NCBI GenBank assembly: GCA_922989275.2
Contig: OV277869.1
Location: forward strand, 27,972,189-28,036,188
Source: Gari tellinella
Taxonomy: Eukaryota; Mollusca; Bivalvia; Cardiida; Psammobiidae
Direction of reading: 5' to 3'
DNA: 64,000 bases
This document shows positions 1 through 11,600 of this stretch, piece after piece; positions within the stretch are counted from its first letter, which is position 1; every line of letters starts with the position of its first letter. Below the pieces are notes generated by a model. It did not search any database and was not told where the DNA came from. It saw nothing but the letters and a program-made list of their open reading frames with translations. The position numbers and the translations under genes are program-made.

Positions 1-49
1 AAAAGTTTACTTTCAAATTTAAAAAAAAACAAGTTTATCAAAAAGTGTT

Positions 50-481
50 TCACAATTCATTATCTTTATTTGACAATTCTCGTCTCTTTCTGGCATACAA
101 GTCTTTTAGATATTTGTCAGGAGTTAAACGCTTTTCTTCTAATTCCGCCCACACTTTATCCACTCTATGCATGGTATTCGCGCCTTCAAGTTTCCGACCA
201 ATAAAGTACAGTTCAAACTCCTTCCTTCCCATAAGGTTACATTTAGTTATCTTGCATAAATTTTTGAGAGATTTCCGCTCTATGTCTGGCACAAATTTCA
301 CTCCTACGAATTTTTCCACGTCTTCTAGGTCCACCTGATACTCTTTAAGATAGTGTTCATAGCCTATTGGCTTGTTGGGAACAATAAAAGATGCCATAGC
401 TATAGGCTTGGCTTTCTTATCTTCAGCAACGATTACCTTATATAAATGAGTTGGCACACTGACGTCATTCTCTCCAATCAC
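50..481 (-). CDS. EXOG: EXOG (mitochondrial endo/exonuclease G-like), coding exon 5 of 5
   Basis: Last of five exons that join in phase into a 370-residue EXOG-type nuclease (coding lengths 181, 168, 140, 192 and 432 nt, total 1113). EXOG is a DNA/RNA non-specific (beta-beta-alpha metal) nuclease anchored in the mitochondrial inner membrane and involved in mitochondrial DNA maintenance. This exon (residues 228-370) starts at GTG ATT GGA after a strong acceptor (pyrimidine run ending TTTCAG, 482-500) and continues exon 4 in phase 0 across the KYQ/VIGENDV junction. It carries the end of the nuclease fold (VIGENDVSVPTHLYKV, then ASFIVPN) and the EXOG-specific C-terminal region (ELYFIGRKLEGA). 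The stop is at 50-52. Total length agrees with vertebrate EXOG (about 368). The neighbouring family member EndoG lacks this C-terminal extension, so EXOG is preferred. Confidence 0.93.
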   Translation of the reverse strand: MIGENDVSVPTHLYKVIVAEDKKAKPIAMASFIVPNKPIGYEHYLKEYQVDLEDVEKFVGVKFVPDIERKSLKNLCKITKCNLMGRKEFELYFIGRKLEGANTMHRVDKVWAELEEKRLTPDKYLKDLYARKRRELSNKDNEL

Positions 482-574
482 CTGAAAGGGAAAAAGAAAT
501 CCGGTAGGATCTGTCATGAGTCGATGTTGAAGACAAGCTGATCATTAACAAGTCGAGAATTGAATTGTTATTAA

Positions 575-808
575 CCTCTTCCCCCATAAATATGCCTTTA
601 ATTTATTCCTCCTCTGAAGGGAATAGTTCCAATTTATACTGTCAGGAATATGTACCATACGAAATATTTTCTACATCCTAGCAGATATTAGCTTAAAGCA
701 GGCTGAAAGTAAAGCAGAATATGCCTTCAGGCACATTCTGCTTTACTTTTAACCTGCATTAAGTGGTTACCTATCTTCAATACTAGAAACAGGCTATGGG
801 GTAATGGG
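575..808. mobile_element. Family A MITE (TTAA-flanked hairpin element), full copy
   Basis: 234-bp element between TTAA at 571-574 and 809-812, lying in the 3' flank of EXOG's last intron. Ends read CCTCTTCCCCCATAAA and CTATGGGGTAATGGG. The centre is a long palindrome whose arms read GCAGGCTGAAAGTAAAGCAG. It has no coding capacity. The TTAA target suggests mobilisation by a piggyBac-like or Kolobok-like transposase; this is inference. At least ten other copies occur in the window. Confidence 0.75.
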
Positions 809-1097
809 TTAAGCGAGCATTGGCGAGCTTAATAACTTTTCTATTCTAGACAAGTTTGAGATCAACTTGTCTTAAACATCAACGAATGACAGATTCTTTT
901 TCTCACATTACCAACGATTTAAGCTATTTTTAAAGCAATAGGCACTTTTTTGGAACCCAACGCCGTTATAAATAGTGTCGTTATAGTGACGTCATCAAAC
1001 TGATCTTACACATGTTGGAGATAAGGATATTTGTCATCATTGTTCGCTATAGAAAACAAGGGTATTTATGTGAGAAAGCTGTTTGTTTGTTTGTTAA

Positions 1098-1284
1098 CTA
1101 ATTACTCAATAGCCTGTTTCTAGTTTTGAAGACAGGCACATTCTGCTTTACGTTCAGTCCGCTTGAACCTTCCATCTTTTAGGATATAGAAAATATTTCT
1201 TTTGGTACATATTCATGACTGTATTAATTGGAACTATTTTCATAAGTGGAGGAATGAATTAAAGGCGCATTTATGGAGTAATGG
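1098..1284. mobile_element. Family A MITE, internally deleted copy
   Basis: TTAA at 1094-1097 and 1285-1288 bracket a 187-bp family A copy. The left half of the central hairpin is missing: the sequence goes from GAAGACAGG straight into CACATTCTGCTTTAC. The right half (TATTCATGACTGTATTAATTG to AGTAATGGG) is intact. Confidence 0.6.
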
Positions 1285-1642
1285 GTTAACCTCTGCTTCT
1301 GCTAATTAAATGCCTCAGAGAGAGGGGATCAGATACAGATAGCTTGGTCCAGCTGTCTTACTCTTATTATAGACGGGATCGAGCTCTCTGGTTCTTTCGG
1401 ATGCCCAGGCCCAAAGTTTTGCTCAAATCTGACTTATCCAATGCTTGAGAACAATCTCGGACTCTTGATAACTAAAACTCTTTATAACCTTGAACAGTGT
1501 GTAAATTACCGACGCATCGGACCTTGGTTTATAAAGTCTCATCAAACGGACTTACAAATAGAAAGCTACAATATCCTAAATATCTTTCACATTCGATTTG
1601 ATATTAATTTATTTATGATTTGGCGTCTCTTAGATAAATTAA

Positions 1643-2416
1643 CCAATTACCAATTAAAAAAGCCTTTTTACGCCTTTGCTTTATTCTTCCATTGAAGAAA
1701 AAAGTTCCACTTTATACAGTCATGAATATGTAGTAAGGAATATTTTCTATATCCACGCAGATGGTAGCTTAAAGCAGGCTGAAAGTAAAGTATTCTGATT
1801 TCCATTCAACCTGCTTTAACTCTTTCCTCCCTGAAACTTTAAATGGACAATTTCAGTTTCCATTTTAGTCTAGTCCATTTCTGACTTTAAGGGTTGTTTT
1901 TTTCAACAATTGGCATTATGACAAACAGTGAAGACACTGATCAGAGGGCTCCTTTCGGAGCCCTCTGATCTGGGTCTTCACTGTTTGCACAGGACATGTG
2001 TACTACTCACATGTACACTGTTTGGAAAGGACATGAATATGAAGTAAGGAATATTTTCTATATCCACTCAGATGGTAGCTTAACTCTTTCCTCCCTGAAA
2101 CTTTAAATGGACAATTCCAGTTTCCATCTAAGTCTAGTCCATTTCTGACTTTAAAGGGTTGTTTTTGTCAGTGTTTGGCATTGTGACAAACAGTGAAGAC
2201 CCTGATCAGAGGGCTCCTTTCGGAGCCCTCTGATCTGGGTCTTCACTGTTTGTATAGGACATGTGTACTATTCACATGTACACTGTTTGAAAAGCACGCC
2301 TATATGCGGTACTAGGGTTCAAAGAGTTAAAGCAGGCTGAAAGTAAAGTATTCTGATTTTCATTCAACCTGCTTTAAGTGGTCGCCTGTCTTCAAAACTA
2401 GAAATGGGGTAATGGG
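1643..2416. mobile_element. Family A MITE split by a duplicated family B MITE
   Basis: Family A copy flanked by TTAA (1639-1642, 2417-2420). Its right hairpin arm is interrupted at TTAA 1816-1819 by family B sequence that ends at TTAA 2327-2330. Inside, a stretch including part of A and most of B (about 1750-2080) is repeated, giving two B hairpin cores (1922-1988 and 2187-2253) and a second B start at 2084. The simplest history is A insertion, B insertion into A, then a local tandem duplication. Confidence 0.65.
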
Positions 2417-2483
2417 TTAACAGTATGTTTCAGTCGAGACTAGTACAACTTTACTTAGTGTAGAAATAATAAGAGGTGGTTAA

Positions 2484-2790
2484 CACATTCAACCCTAGCG
2501 AAGAGTATACTGGTCATTTACAAACAGTGTACCTGTGAGGATAACACTTGTCCAATGCAAACCGTGTCAACCCTAATCTGAAAAGCCTAGCTGGAGCACT
2601 GCAATATAATTATTTCAAAATGAAACGGTGTAGACACTGATCAGAGGGCTCCTTACGGAGCCCTCTGATCAGGGTCGACACTGTTTGTCATTTTGAAATA
2701 TATTTTTCAAAACAATTCTATATTGTCAAAAATGAACTAGACTTATTTCGAAACTGGAAGTGTCCATTAAAACTTTGAGGGGTGAATGAG
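2484..2790. mobile_element. Family B MITE (TTAA-flanked, GAGGGCTCC hairpin)
   Basis: TTAA at 2480-2483 and 2791-2794. Ends read CACATTCAACCCTAG and TTTGAGGGGTGAATGAG. The central palindrome (about 2608-2702) has arms containing CACTGATCAGAGGGCTCC and is extended by flanking TATTTCAAAATGA/TCATTTTGAAATA. Non-coding. Confidence 0.65.
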
Positions 2791-2954
2791 TTAAAGGGTA
2801 GCTAATCTAATCAATGGGCACAAGATAAACACCATTCTTCACAATTATTGTAGTTTATTTATGCTTTTTGGTGGATTACCAGGAAATAGCAGTGGATTAT
2901 CACTTGAATTTAATTTCACTGTTTCAAGCAGTGGGATTATCGTCGTGCATGCTT

Positions 2955-4376
2955 CTTTTTATCTCACCTGAGCCAAAGGCTCAAGGTGAGCTATTGGGAT
3001 GGCCCTGTGTCCTGCGTCGTGTGTCGTCTGTTGTGCGTCGTCCGTCGTCGTTAACAATTGCTTTAAATGACATCTTCTCCTATACCGCTTGACAGAATTC
3101 AACCAAACTTTACAGAAAAGTTCCTTGGGTCAAGCTCTTTCAAATTTGTTCAAAGAATTAAAAACAATGCAGAACTCTGGTTGCCATGGCAACCAAAGTG
3201 AAAAAATAAGGAAATCTTAAAAAATCTTCTTGTCAAAAACTGCAATGGTCAGAGCTTAAATATTTGGCACATAGCATCATCTATAGGTCCTCTATCAAGT
3301 TTGTTCAAATTATGTCCCTGGGGTCAAAATTGGCCCCGCCCCGGGGGTCACAGTTTTACATAGAGTTATATAGTGAAATTTTCAAACGTCTTCTTCTCTG
3401 AAACTAATATGGCTAGAGCCTTGATATTTGGTATGGTTGCACTTCTAGATGACCTATACCTATATTGTTCAAATGGTTCTGGTCGGTTCAATAACTATGT
3501 CACAGGAGCTAAAAATAGATTTTTTCAATGAAAACTTAAAAAATCTTCTTCTCTGAAACTACAAAGGCCAGAGCTTAGATATTTGGCACATAGCATCACC
3601 TACAGGTCCTCTGTCAAGTTTATTCAAATTATGCCCCTGGGGTCAAAATTGGCCCCACCCCGGGGGTCACAGTTTTACATAGAGTTCTATAGTGAAATTT
3701 TCAAACGTCTTCTTCTCTGAAACTAATATGGCCAGAGCTTTGATATTTGGCATGGTGACACTTCTAGATGTCCTATACCAAAATTGTTCAAATGGTTCTG
3801 GTAGGTTGCATAACTAGGTCACTGGAGCTAAAAATAGATTTTTTTTTCAATGAAAACTTAAAAAATCTTCTTGTCTGAAACTACAAGGGTCATAGCATAG
3901 ATATTTGGCACATAGCATCGCCTACAGGTGCTCTATCAAGTTTGTTCAAATTATGCCCCTGGGGTCAAAATTGGCCCTGTTCCGGGGGTCACAGTTTTAC
4001 ATAGAGTTATATAGTGAAATTTTCAAACATCTTCTTCTCTGAAACTAATATGGCCAGAGCTTTGATATTCAGCATGGTGACACTTCTAGATATCCTTTAC
4101 GTATTTTGTTCAACTGGTGTCAGTCTGTTGCATATGTAGGTCACAGGAGCTAAAAATAGATTTTTTTTCAATGGAAACTTACAAAATCTTCTGGTCTAAA
4201 ACCCTACTACCCTGATCTTAGATATTTGGCACATAGCATCATCTACAGGTTCTCTTACAAGGTTATTCAAATTATGCCCTTCGGGTAAAAAATGACCCCT
4301 TCCTGGACATAAATAATGATCTCCATTTTGTCAGTTATTCTCAGGTGAGCGATAATGCCCCATGGGGCTCTTGTTT
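2955..4376. repeat. Family F hairpin-ended repeat with four ~320-bp internal units
   Basis: Begins with the hairpin CTCACCTGAGCC-AAAG-GGCTCAAGGTGAG and ends with CAGGTGAGCGATAATG followed by GCCCCATGGGGC and TCTTGTTT. The interior holds tandem units of about 320 bp; the marker ATATTTGGCACATAGC recurs near 3259, 3579, 3901 and 4213. A GTCCGTCGTCGTT-rich stretch follows the 5' hairpin. Stops are frequent in all frames, so no gene is called. Similar copies lie at 5091-6003, 8170-8606/12213-14522 and 19041-20346. Confidence 0.6.
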
Positions 4377-4699
4377 ATGAATTTTCCCAGTAGGGCTCCC
4401 CAAGAACCGTAGTCAATCGTGTCTTATCGTTAAATTCTGGCATCCCGATTTGTCGCGAACCACTTAACAGAAGAACACGAACCCAAGATCGGAAGTCACG
4501 ACGTAAATCCGATGATGTCAAATCAATAAATCAGTGACGTCATTGTACGGCAAACTGTCAGGGAAATGTGTTCGATATAAACTTGAGGTTCCACACCGGG
4601 TAAATAATGTACTTTCGCTTTCAATTGTCAAACAATTTCGTTTAAAACTTAACTTAAAAGCATATATATATATATATAAATAGAATAACTGTATTTTTT

Positions 4700-4828
4700 C
4701 AGTGTTTGATCAAAATTTAATCAATTTCATGAACATCAGACTGTTATATTTTCACGAGTGGCAAAGCCACTCATGAAATATAATATCTGATGTTCACTCA
4801 ATGGATTAAATTTCGATCTTACACTGAA
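4700..4828. mobile_element. Palindromic MITE in EXOG intron 4
   Basis: Near-palindrome whose ends read TTTTTCAGTGTTTGATC and GATCTTACACTGAAAA. The centre reads CACGAGTGGCAAAGCCACTCATG. It ends 34 bp from the donor of EXOG exon 4. Non-coding; superfamily not assignable from the ends. Confidence 0.5.
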
Positions 4829-4862
4829 AACAACATTTATCCTCTACATATGAAGAGCTCAC

Positions 4863-5054
4863 CTGATATTTGACGTATTTCTTTCCATCTTCCTCCACCT
4901 CTGGCATGACCAGGGGACCACTGATAACATAGACTGACGGGAATGTTTTAGTCAGATCCCTACAGAACATTTCCAGTCGGTTCCAAAAGCCGGCATTGTT
5001 CTGGTAGTTCTGCGGCACAACATTACTTAAATAGAAGGACTCTTCCATGGCTTC
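4863..5054 (-). CDS. EXOG: EXOG coding exon 4 of 5
   Basis: 192-nt exon, phase 0 at both ends, residues 164-227. The acceptor is GATTCACAG/GAAGCC and the donor is TATCAG/GTGAGC. It encodes FYLSNVVPQNYQNNAGFWNR, LEMFCRDLT and VYVISGPLVMP, the core of the beta-beta-alpha metal fold. By alignment with vertebrate EXOG as I recall it, the magnesium-binding Asn is residue 183 (second N of QNNAG) and the conserved Glu is residue 191 (WNRLE). The exon ends at KKYVKYQ, which continues directly into exon 5. Confidence 0.93.
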
Positions 5055-5090
5055 CTGTGAATCACAAATAAAATATTGAATTCTAATATT

Positions 5091-6003
5091 AAACAAGAGG
5101 GCCAAGGCCCACAAGTCGTTCACCTGAGAACATTGTACCTAAGCTGAACGGGCAAGACAATATTGTGATATATACATGTATAGCTATAAAAAGATTTTTA
5201 AAGGTTTTCCTATATAAGTCTATATTAAACTGATTAGCCCCAGGGCAGGGCCAAGTTTGATCAAAGGGTCATAATTTGAACAATCTTGGTAGAGGACCAT
5301 AAGGCAAAGCTACATGATAAATATAAATGATATGGGCCTTACAGTTTCAGAGAAGAAGATTTTTAAAGGTTTTCAAATATTAATGATCTGGGCCTTACAG
5401 TTTCAGAGAAGAAGATTTTTAAAGGTTTTCCTATATAAGCCTATGTAAAACTGATAAGCCTGGGGCGGGGCCAATTTTGACCCAGGGGTCATAATTTGAA
5501 CAAGCTTGGTAGAGGACCATAAGGCAAAGCTACATGTCAAATATTAACCATGTAGTCCATAAAGTTTCAGAGAAGATTTTTAAAAGTTTTCCTAAGAAAA
5601 ACTGATAAGCCGAAGGACGGGCCCATTTTTGGCCAGGGGGTCAAAATTTGAATACTCTTGGTAGAAGATCATTAGGTTATGATACATATCAAATATCAAA
5701 GGTCTTGGCCAAGCTGTTTCTGAGAAGAAGATTTTTTAAGATTTTCTTATGCATTAAATGTTGTCTATATGGTCATGTTAGAAAATCTGGTCCCACAGCA
5801 AGGGAATAACTCAAGCCAAAATCTTTGAACATGATTTCGTTCCCTCTTGTCACTGATGCTTCTGAAAAATTTTGGTTGGAATCGAGTCAGTGGTTTCTGA
5901 GGAGATGTTGTTTGAAAATGTGGACAGACGCAAGATGCCGGACTACGGACAAATTGCAGTCACAATGGCTCATCCTGAGCCTTTGGCTCAGGTGAGCAAA
6001 CAA
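5091..6003. repeat. Family F hairpin-ended repeat in EXOG intron 3
   Basis: Opens with AACAAGAGGGCCAAGGCCC and a GTTCACCTG motif, and closes with the hairpin CCTGAGCCTTTGGCTCAGG. The interior repeats the motif GTTTCAGAGAAGAAGATTTTTAAAGG about every 60-130 bp. It starts 36 bp from the exon 4 acceptor, so part of the polypyrimidine region abuts the repeat. Confidence 0.55.
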
Positions 6004-6345
6004 GAAACAGCTGAAAACAAAGTTTAATCATAAATGATCTATCCAATCTGAATTTATTGACTGGAGTACATTTATTTCTATTTTAAGAAAATGACCCTGA
6101 CATTCATCTGATGACCCGGAAATACAATCCCAAGCTACCTTCATACTAAGTTTGGTCAAAGTATGTTAATTCAAACTAAATTTATTGACTGTAAAACCTA
6201 TGTTTGACCCCGCCCAACGACATACCCCATTTTTTATTGAAAAATAATGTTTATAAACATGCTTTACTAAACAGTTTCTCCAATAGCCTGTTTTCCGTAT
6301 TGAAAATAGATCTTGGTCCATGGTAATAAAGCGTCTGAGTTGAGT

Positions 6346-6430
6346 GTAATATTATTCTCAAGCATTTGATTGGTCAGATTTGAGCCTAGGCTCAAATCTG
6401 ACCAATCAAATACTTGAGAACTACTTCAGA
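6346..6430. repeat. Perfect hairpin, TTCTCAAGCATTTGATTGG family
   Basis: Inverted repeat centred near 6390: CAGATTTGAGCC/TAGG/CTCAAATCTG, with outer arms TTCTCAAG(C/T)A(T)TTGATTGG. Related sequence is found at about 41250-41320, and a half-copy near 1420-1460. The 6440-6650 stretch after it is a decayed family B copy (TTTTCAGGGTGAATGAGG end). Confidence 0.45.
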
Positions 6431-6860
6431 CTCAACTCAAAAGTTTTATAACCTTGGATAACAAGGTGATAAAAGTTCAAAATGAACTCTGTGCTCAAAA
6501 CTGAGATTTCCTCATTAGGGTCTGCACAGTTTGTCATTTTGTAATAAACCACAGAATACAATCCTTATCAGTCAACATAAGGTTAGACTTTATAAGAAAC
6601 TAGAATTATTAATTAAAATTTTCAGGGTGAATGAGGTTATGCAGACTGATGAGACACATGTGTTTACCCTTTACTCCATGGATACACATTTTAACGACTT
6701 TTAATGTATTACTCAACTGAAGAAAATATTTCCATTTTATACAGTCATGAATTGCACCACAAGAAATATTTCCTATATACATGAATTCTAACAGATGGTA
6801 GCTTATTGCCGTTTGAATGTAAAGCAGAATGCACTTTAAAGTCACAATTCTTCAAAACTA

Positions 6861-7205
6861 CAGCGCTCCCTCTCTACAACGGCCCTCCCAACAACGACTC
6901 CCTCCTTACAACGACACTTGCCACAATTCCCGAAACGGGACAATTATGTCTAACGTTTTTACTGGTGCAATATCGTCTGCTTAAAATTATCGTCTGCTGT
7001 TTTCCCTCAAAGTTACATATAAGTGGAGATTTTGATAGAATAAATAAAATGACGAGTGACAAACAGCCTGAATCCAGATCAGACGCCGCGTTACGCGGTG
7101 TCTGATCTGGATTCAAGCTGTTTGCAAATGTAAGCCAATTTCCCTCCCTATAACGACTCCCTCCGAACAACGCACACATGTTTGGTCTCCCATTGGATGT
7201 CGTTG
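6861..7205. mobile_element. Family C MITE (TA-flanked) inserted in a family A copy
   Basis: Starts CAGCGCTCCCTCTCTACAACG after TA (6859-6860) and ends GGATGTCGTTG before TA (7206-7207), with inverted CTCCCT..ACAACGAC motifs at both ends. The central hairpin (7060-7125) has arms AAACAGCCTGAATCCAGATC and CGCCGCG. It is embedded in a family A copy that spans about 6650-7231. TA flanks suggest a Tc1/mariner-type source. Confidence 0.6.
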
Positions 7206-7624
7206 TATAAACAGGCTATGGAATAAAGGGTTAAGACTACCATTTTGTTTACACCGATTTTTATGCCGGGTGCCCCCGCGAGAATCAGTCGGGGACATAC
7301 AGTTTTTACCTCTGTCAGTTTGTCCATCACTTCGTATGTTTGTTCCTCCCAATTATACATACTTTGTCCGGCTAACACCTCCTACAGTTTTCAACCTACA
7401 ACCTTATAATTTGGCAGAGTGTTTGCACATATACCAAGATGTGCCTGTGAACAGGATTTCGATCTTTAATTTTTCACAAAATTACAGCCAGTTGAACTGT
7501 AGTTATATTTTTTCTGGCAGGGGCATCATTTTTGTCTTACATACAAAGCCATCTCTCTAGTTTATGACTATTTCATGACTTGGAGAGATTTTACACACAA
7601 AAAAAAGCTAAAACATTGACACAC

Positions 7625-7764
7625 CTGACTTAATTTGTTGTTGCCGGCTGGACTCATGTGTCCCCGGGACCAGCCACTTCTCGCATAATCACTGTTCTGT
7701 GCACTGAACATGTTATCAATGCCTGGATCTGGTCGAAACTCCACACTCTTTCTAGTGGCTTGAC
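7625..7764 (-). CDS. EXOG: EXOG coding exon 3 of 5 (catalytic SRGH exon)
   Basis: 140-nt exon, too short to stand out as an open frame. The acceptor is TAATATGTAG/GTCAAG and the donor is TTAAGTCAG/GTGTGT. It adds two bases to the G left by exon 2 (giving Gly117), then 46 codons, residues 118-163. It reads RKSVEFRPDPGIDNMFSAQN, then YARSGWSRGHMSPAGNNKLS. SRGH (residues 149-152) is the EXOG version of the DRGH nuclease motif, with His152 as the presumed general base. It ends in phase 0, matching exon 4. Confidence 0.9.
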
Positions 7765-7799
7765 CTACATATTAGAAGTAAAATGAAAAAATCCAACAT

Positions 7800-7975
7800 T
7801 TTCTCACTCATCCATCACCAAATCCTATGGTGTTACTTCTCATTAGAATGGTCTCTTCCAGACGATTCTAATGAGTAGTAACACCATAGGGTATAATGTA
7901 GAAATAAAGATTTTAGTTTTTGAAATACTCCCCTTATCTTGAGCCATGGATATGACCGATAGTTACACTCCTTGA
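7800..7975. repeat. Family I palindrome (CTATGGTGTTACTTCTCATTAG)
   Basis: Inverted repeat with arms CTATGGTGTTACT..CTCATTAGAA and TTCTAATGAGTAGTAACACCATAG (about 7828-7890), followed by AAATAAAGATTTTAGTTTTTGAA. Similar palindromes lie at about 21915-21975, 28070-28140 and 50858-50930. Non-coding. Confidence 0.5.
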
Positions 7976-8606
7976 ACACCAATGACCTGTTTAAAATAAT
8001 ATTCATTACAATTTGCAAACAGTGTAGACCAAGATCAGAAGGCTCCTATAGCAACCAGCGTTTTTTTATTTCTTTGGACGGTACCGGGAAAGGACCCGTT
8101 CCCAATTGATACAGGACCCGTTCCCAATTGGAACAGGACCGTTCCCAATTCAAAGAAGGGACCTGGCAATATAGTAACAAGAGGTCCATGCGGGCCTAAA
8201 TATCGCTCACCTGGAAAAAAACAACACAATGGTCACATAACCCCTGGTATGGGATCACTTTTCACCCCAGAGACATAATGTTCATTGAAAAAATCTGTTT
8301 TTAGCTCATGTGACCTAGATATGCAACTGACCAGAACCATATTTACAATATTGGTTAAGGGCTTCTACAAGTGTCATCATGCCAAATATCAAAGCTCTGA
8401 CCATATTAGTTTCAGAGGTAAAGATGTTTGAAGATTTCACTACATAACTCTATGTAAAATTACGACACCCAGGGCGTGGTCATTTTTTACCCCAGGGACA
8501 TAATTTGAACAATCTTGATAGAGGACCTAAAGACGATGCTTTGTGCCAAATATCTAAGCTCAGGGTACTGTGGTTTCAGACAAGAAGATTTTTTAAGATT
8601 TCATTG

Positions 8607-11600
8607 TCAGGCCAGGCATTTTGCTGTCCTGCTACAGTATAACAGTAGACTGTACTGCTCCTGCTCCTGTTTCCGCTGTCTTGTGGGTACCCTTTGGGTG
8701 GGGAAAGGCTATGGGAGTAAACCGAGACAGAAAATCACACTGCTACAAGCTGGGTAGTAGTTTTTGGCCTCCAGGGCGGACACCAATGAACCGGTGTTAC
8801 TTGGCCTGGGGCCAGCGCGGCTCGACGGAGGATCCTGCATGTCTCGGGACAACGGCGAGGCGCACTGCCCGAGTGAGGGAACGACGGAAGTCTCTGGCGC
8901 CGCAAAGGTTCGGAGTTCATCAGCAAGGACATGCGGTCCGGAAAACCTTGTTCCAGCAATCATGGCTAGTACGACACGTAACCAGCTTGATGGTGCCGGC
9001 AGGCGACATAGTTCTGTCGGTAACATCTCGGGCTTAGCAGACTCTCGGGTGCGGGAGGCGGGGTCCGGCCCTTGTGGCAAATCAAGCGAGCACCCGACCA
9101 AGTTTAGGGCCGCCACATGGAATGTGGGAACCCTAAAAAGAAGAGGAAGCGAAGTTGTGGAGACCCTCACCAGGAGGGGTGTGGATCTATGTGCTGTGCA
9201 GGAGCACAGATGGGCAGGCAGTACATCAGCCAACCAGACTCGCCAAATCCATGGAAAGGATTCCATTTACAAGTTCTTCTGGAGTGGCAACAGTAAGGGC
9301 CAAGGTGGAGCTGGTGTGTTGCTTGCAGAGAAATGGACTGACAAGGTATTTGCCGTTGAGCGGGTCTCTGACAGGATCATCCTCATTAGATTGGTTCTTG
9401 GCAAGGTGGTCTTCACTTTCATCTCTGTGTACGTGCCACAGTGTGGCTTACCGGAAGCTGTAAAGGACCAATTCTATGATCAGCTACAGAGTTTGGTCTC
9501 CAAAATCCCAGCATCTGAGACCCTCATACCCCTTGGGGACTGGAACGGTCATGTGGGGGCTGAAGGATGTGGTTTTGAGGAGGTGCACGGTGGGCGAGGA
9601 TTCGGTCTTCGTAATACCGAAGGAGAGAGAGTGTTAGAGTTTGCTCTGGCAAACGACCTAATTGTCGGCAACACCTGTTTCCTGAAGAGAGAGAGTCACC
9701 TGCTCGGGAAACCACAGGTCACAGATAGACCTCATACTCTATAAGAAGTGCTTTCAAAAAGCAGTTACTAATGTGAAGGTCATCCCTACAGAGGAGTGCG
9801 TTCAACAACTCAACCTTGTAGTGTGCGACTTCAATGTACGCATTCCCACAGTTAAGAAGCGCAAGTTCTCCCCACGTATACGAACCTGGAAGCTGAGGGA
9901 CCAAACTGTGGCGAATGAATTCCATGCAACCTTCGCAGAAAAAGTATCTGCTTCTGCAAATGACTTGTCTACCGGAACTGCGGAAGAGGTGTGGGCGAGA
10001 CTGAAGCAACCTCTCTTAACAACAGCGACAGAGGTGTGTGGACTCTCCAAAAACCACCAGTGGAAGCGCCAAACCTGGTGGTGGGACAAGAAAGTTGAGG
10101 ATGCGGTGCGGACAAAACGATCCTGTTTCAAGAATTACAAAGCCCTACTAAAGACTGGCCCTAGCAGCGAGGTTTCTACAGCCAAAGCTATTCACCATGA
10201 GGCTAGACGCATTGCCAAGCATGCTGTTTGGCAAGCGAAATCAGAGGCTGAAAAGGACAGGTTTGCAAACGTCTCTCCAAATGATGGAACCATCTTCAAG
10301 CTTGCAAAGCAAATGGACAGGCAAAATCAGGATGTTGTTGGAGAGAAGTGTGTTAAGAACGACAAAGGTGAACTATCGCTCAGTGACGAAGAGAAGATGA
10401 AGGCGTGGGTGGAGCATTACTCTAAACTGCTTAATGTTGAGTTTGAGTGGCAGAGTGACCTTCTTCCAGAAGTCAACCCAACAGAGGGTCCTCCCCCTCC
10501 AATTACTCCGAATTTAATTCGTGAGGCTCTCGGTAAAATGAAGGATGGGAAAGCTGCAGGTCCTTCGGGCATCATTGCCGAGATGTTGAAAGCAGCAGGG
10601 GAGGAGGGAGTTGAGTTGCTGAGACAACTGACACAGGCAGTCTTCACTAGTGGTGTAATACCCAATGATTGGGAGGAGAGCTACATCCTTAACCTGTACA
10701 AGGGTAAAGGTGATGCTCTAGAGCGTGGGAATTACCGTGGCCTCAAGCTAACGGACCAAGTGATGAAGTTACTGGAGCGGGTGCTGGACACTTTTGTACG
10801 AAGGATGGTTGACATTGACTCTATGCAGTTTGGCTTTGTTCCTGGGCGTGGCACCACTGATGCGATCTTCATCATCCGCCAGTTACAGGAAAAGTACATT
10901 GCAGCCAACAAGCCACTGTATCTTGCCTTTGTGGACCTTGAGAAGGCCTTTGACAGAGTGCCTAGGAAAGTCCTCTGGTGGGCATTACGAAGTCTTGGGG
11001 TTGACGAGTGGGCTGTGCGTGTCATTCAAGGAATGTACACTGATGTCAGAAGTCGAGTGCGCGTCAACGGGCAGTACAGCAATGAGTTTGGAGTCGAAGT
11101 TGGAGTGCATCAGGGTTCGGTCCTCAGCCCTCTGCTTTTCATCATTGTACTTGAGGCACTTTCACGCGAGTTTCCTACCGGCGTCCCTTGGGAGCTTCTA
11201 TACGCTGATGATCTCGCCGTGGTTGCAGACTCACTCGAGGAGTGCATTTCCAAGTTGACAGCTTGGAAAGCAGGTATGGAAGGTAGAGGGCTGAGGGTCA
11301 ACATGAAGAAGACCAAGCTCATGGTATCCGGCCCAGGGCTTGATCTTCTTCGTGACTCTGGGGCATTTCCTTGTGCTGTGTGCCGGACTGGAGTTGGGGT
11401 GAATTCCATCAAATGTTCCCAATGCTTGCTGTGGGTACACAAGAAATGCTGTTGCATCAAAGGCAGAATTGCTGACGACCCGGACTATGTTTGCCCCAGG
11501 GGTCGAGGTACGGCGCGCCCTATTGATGGTAGACCAGTCACCCAAGTTGACGTGGATGGTGTTCAACTCGGTGTGGAAGCAAGTTTCTGCTATCTAGGTG

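Noticed and set aside
45..338. Open frame on the plus strand opposite EXOG exon 5
   Set aside because: Antisense shadow of the real exon; no protein-like pattern and no splice support.
7270..7560. Plus-strand frame in EXOG intron 2
   Set aside because: No family match, runs from MITE sequence into intron, and no splice signals support it.
8709..9266. 185-residue minus-strand frame opposite the LINE endonuclease
   Set aside because: Shadow of a G+C-rich coding region on the other strand.
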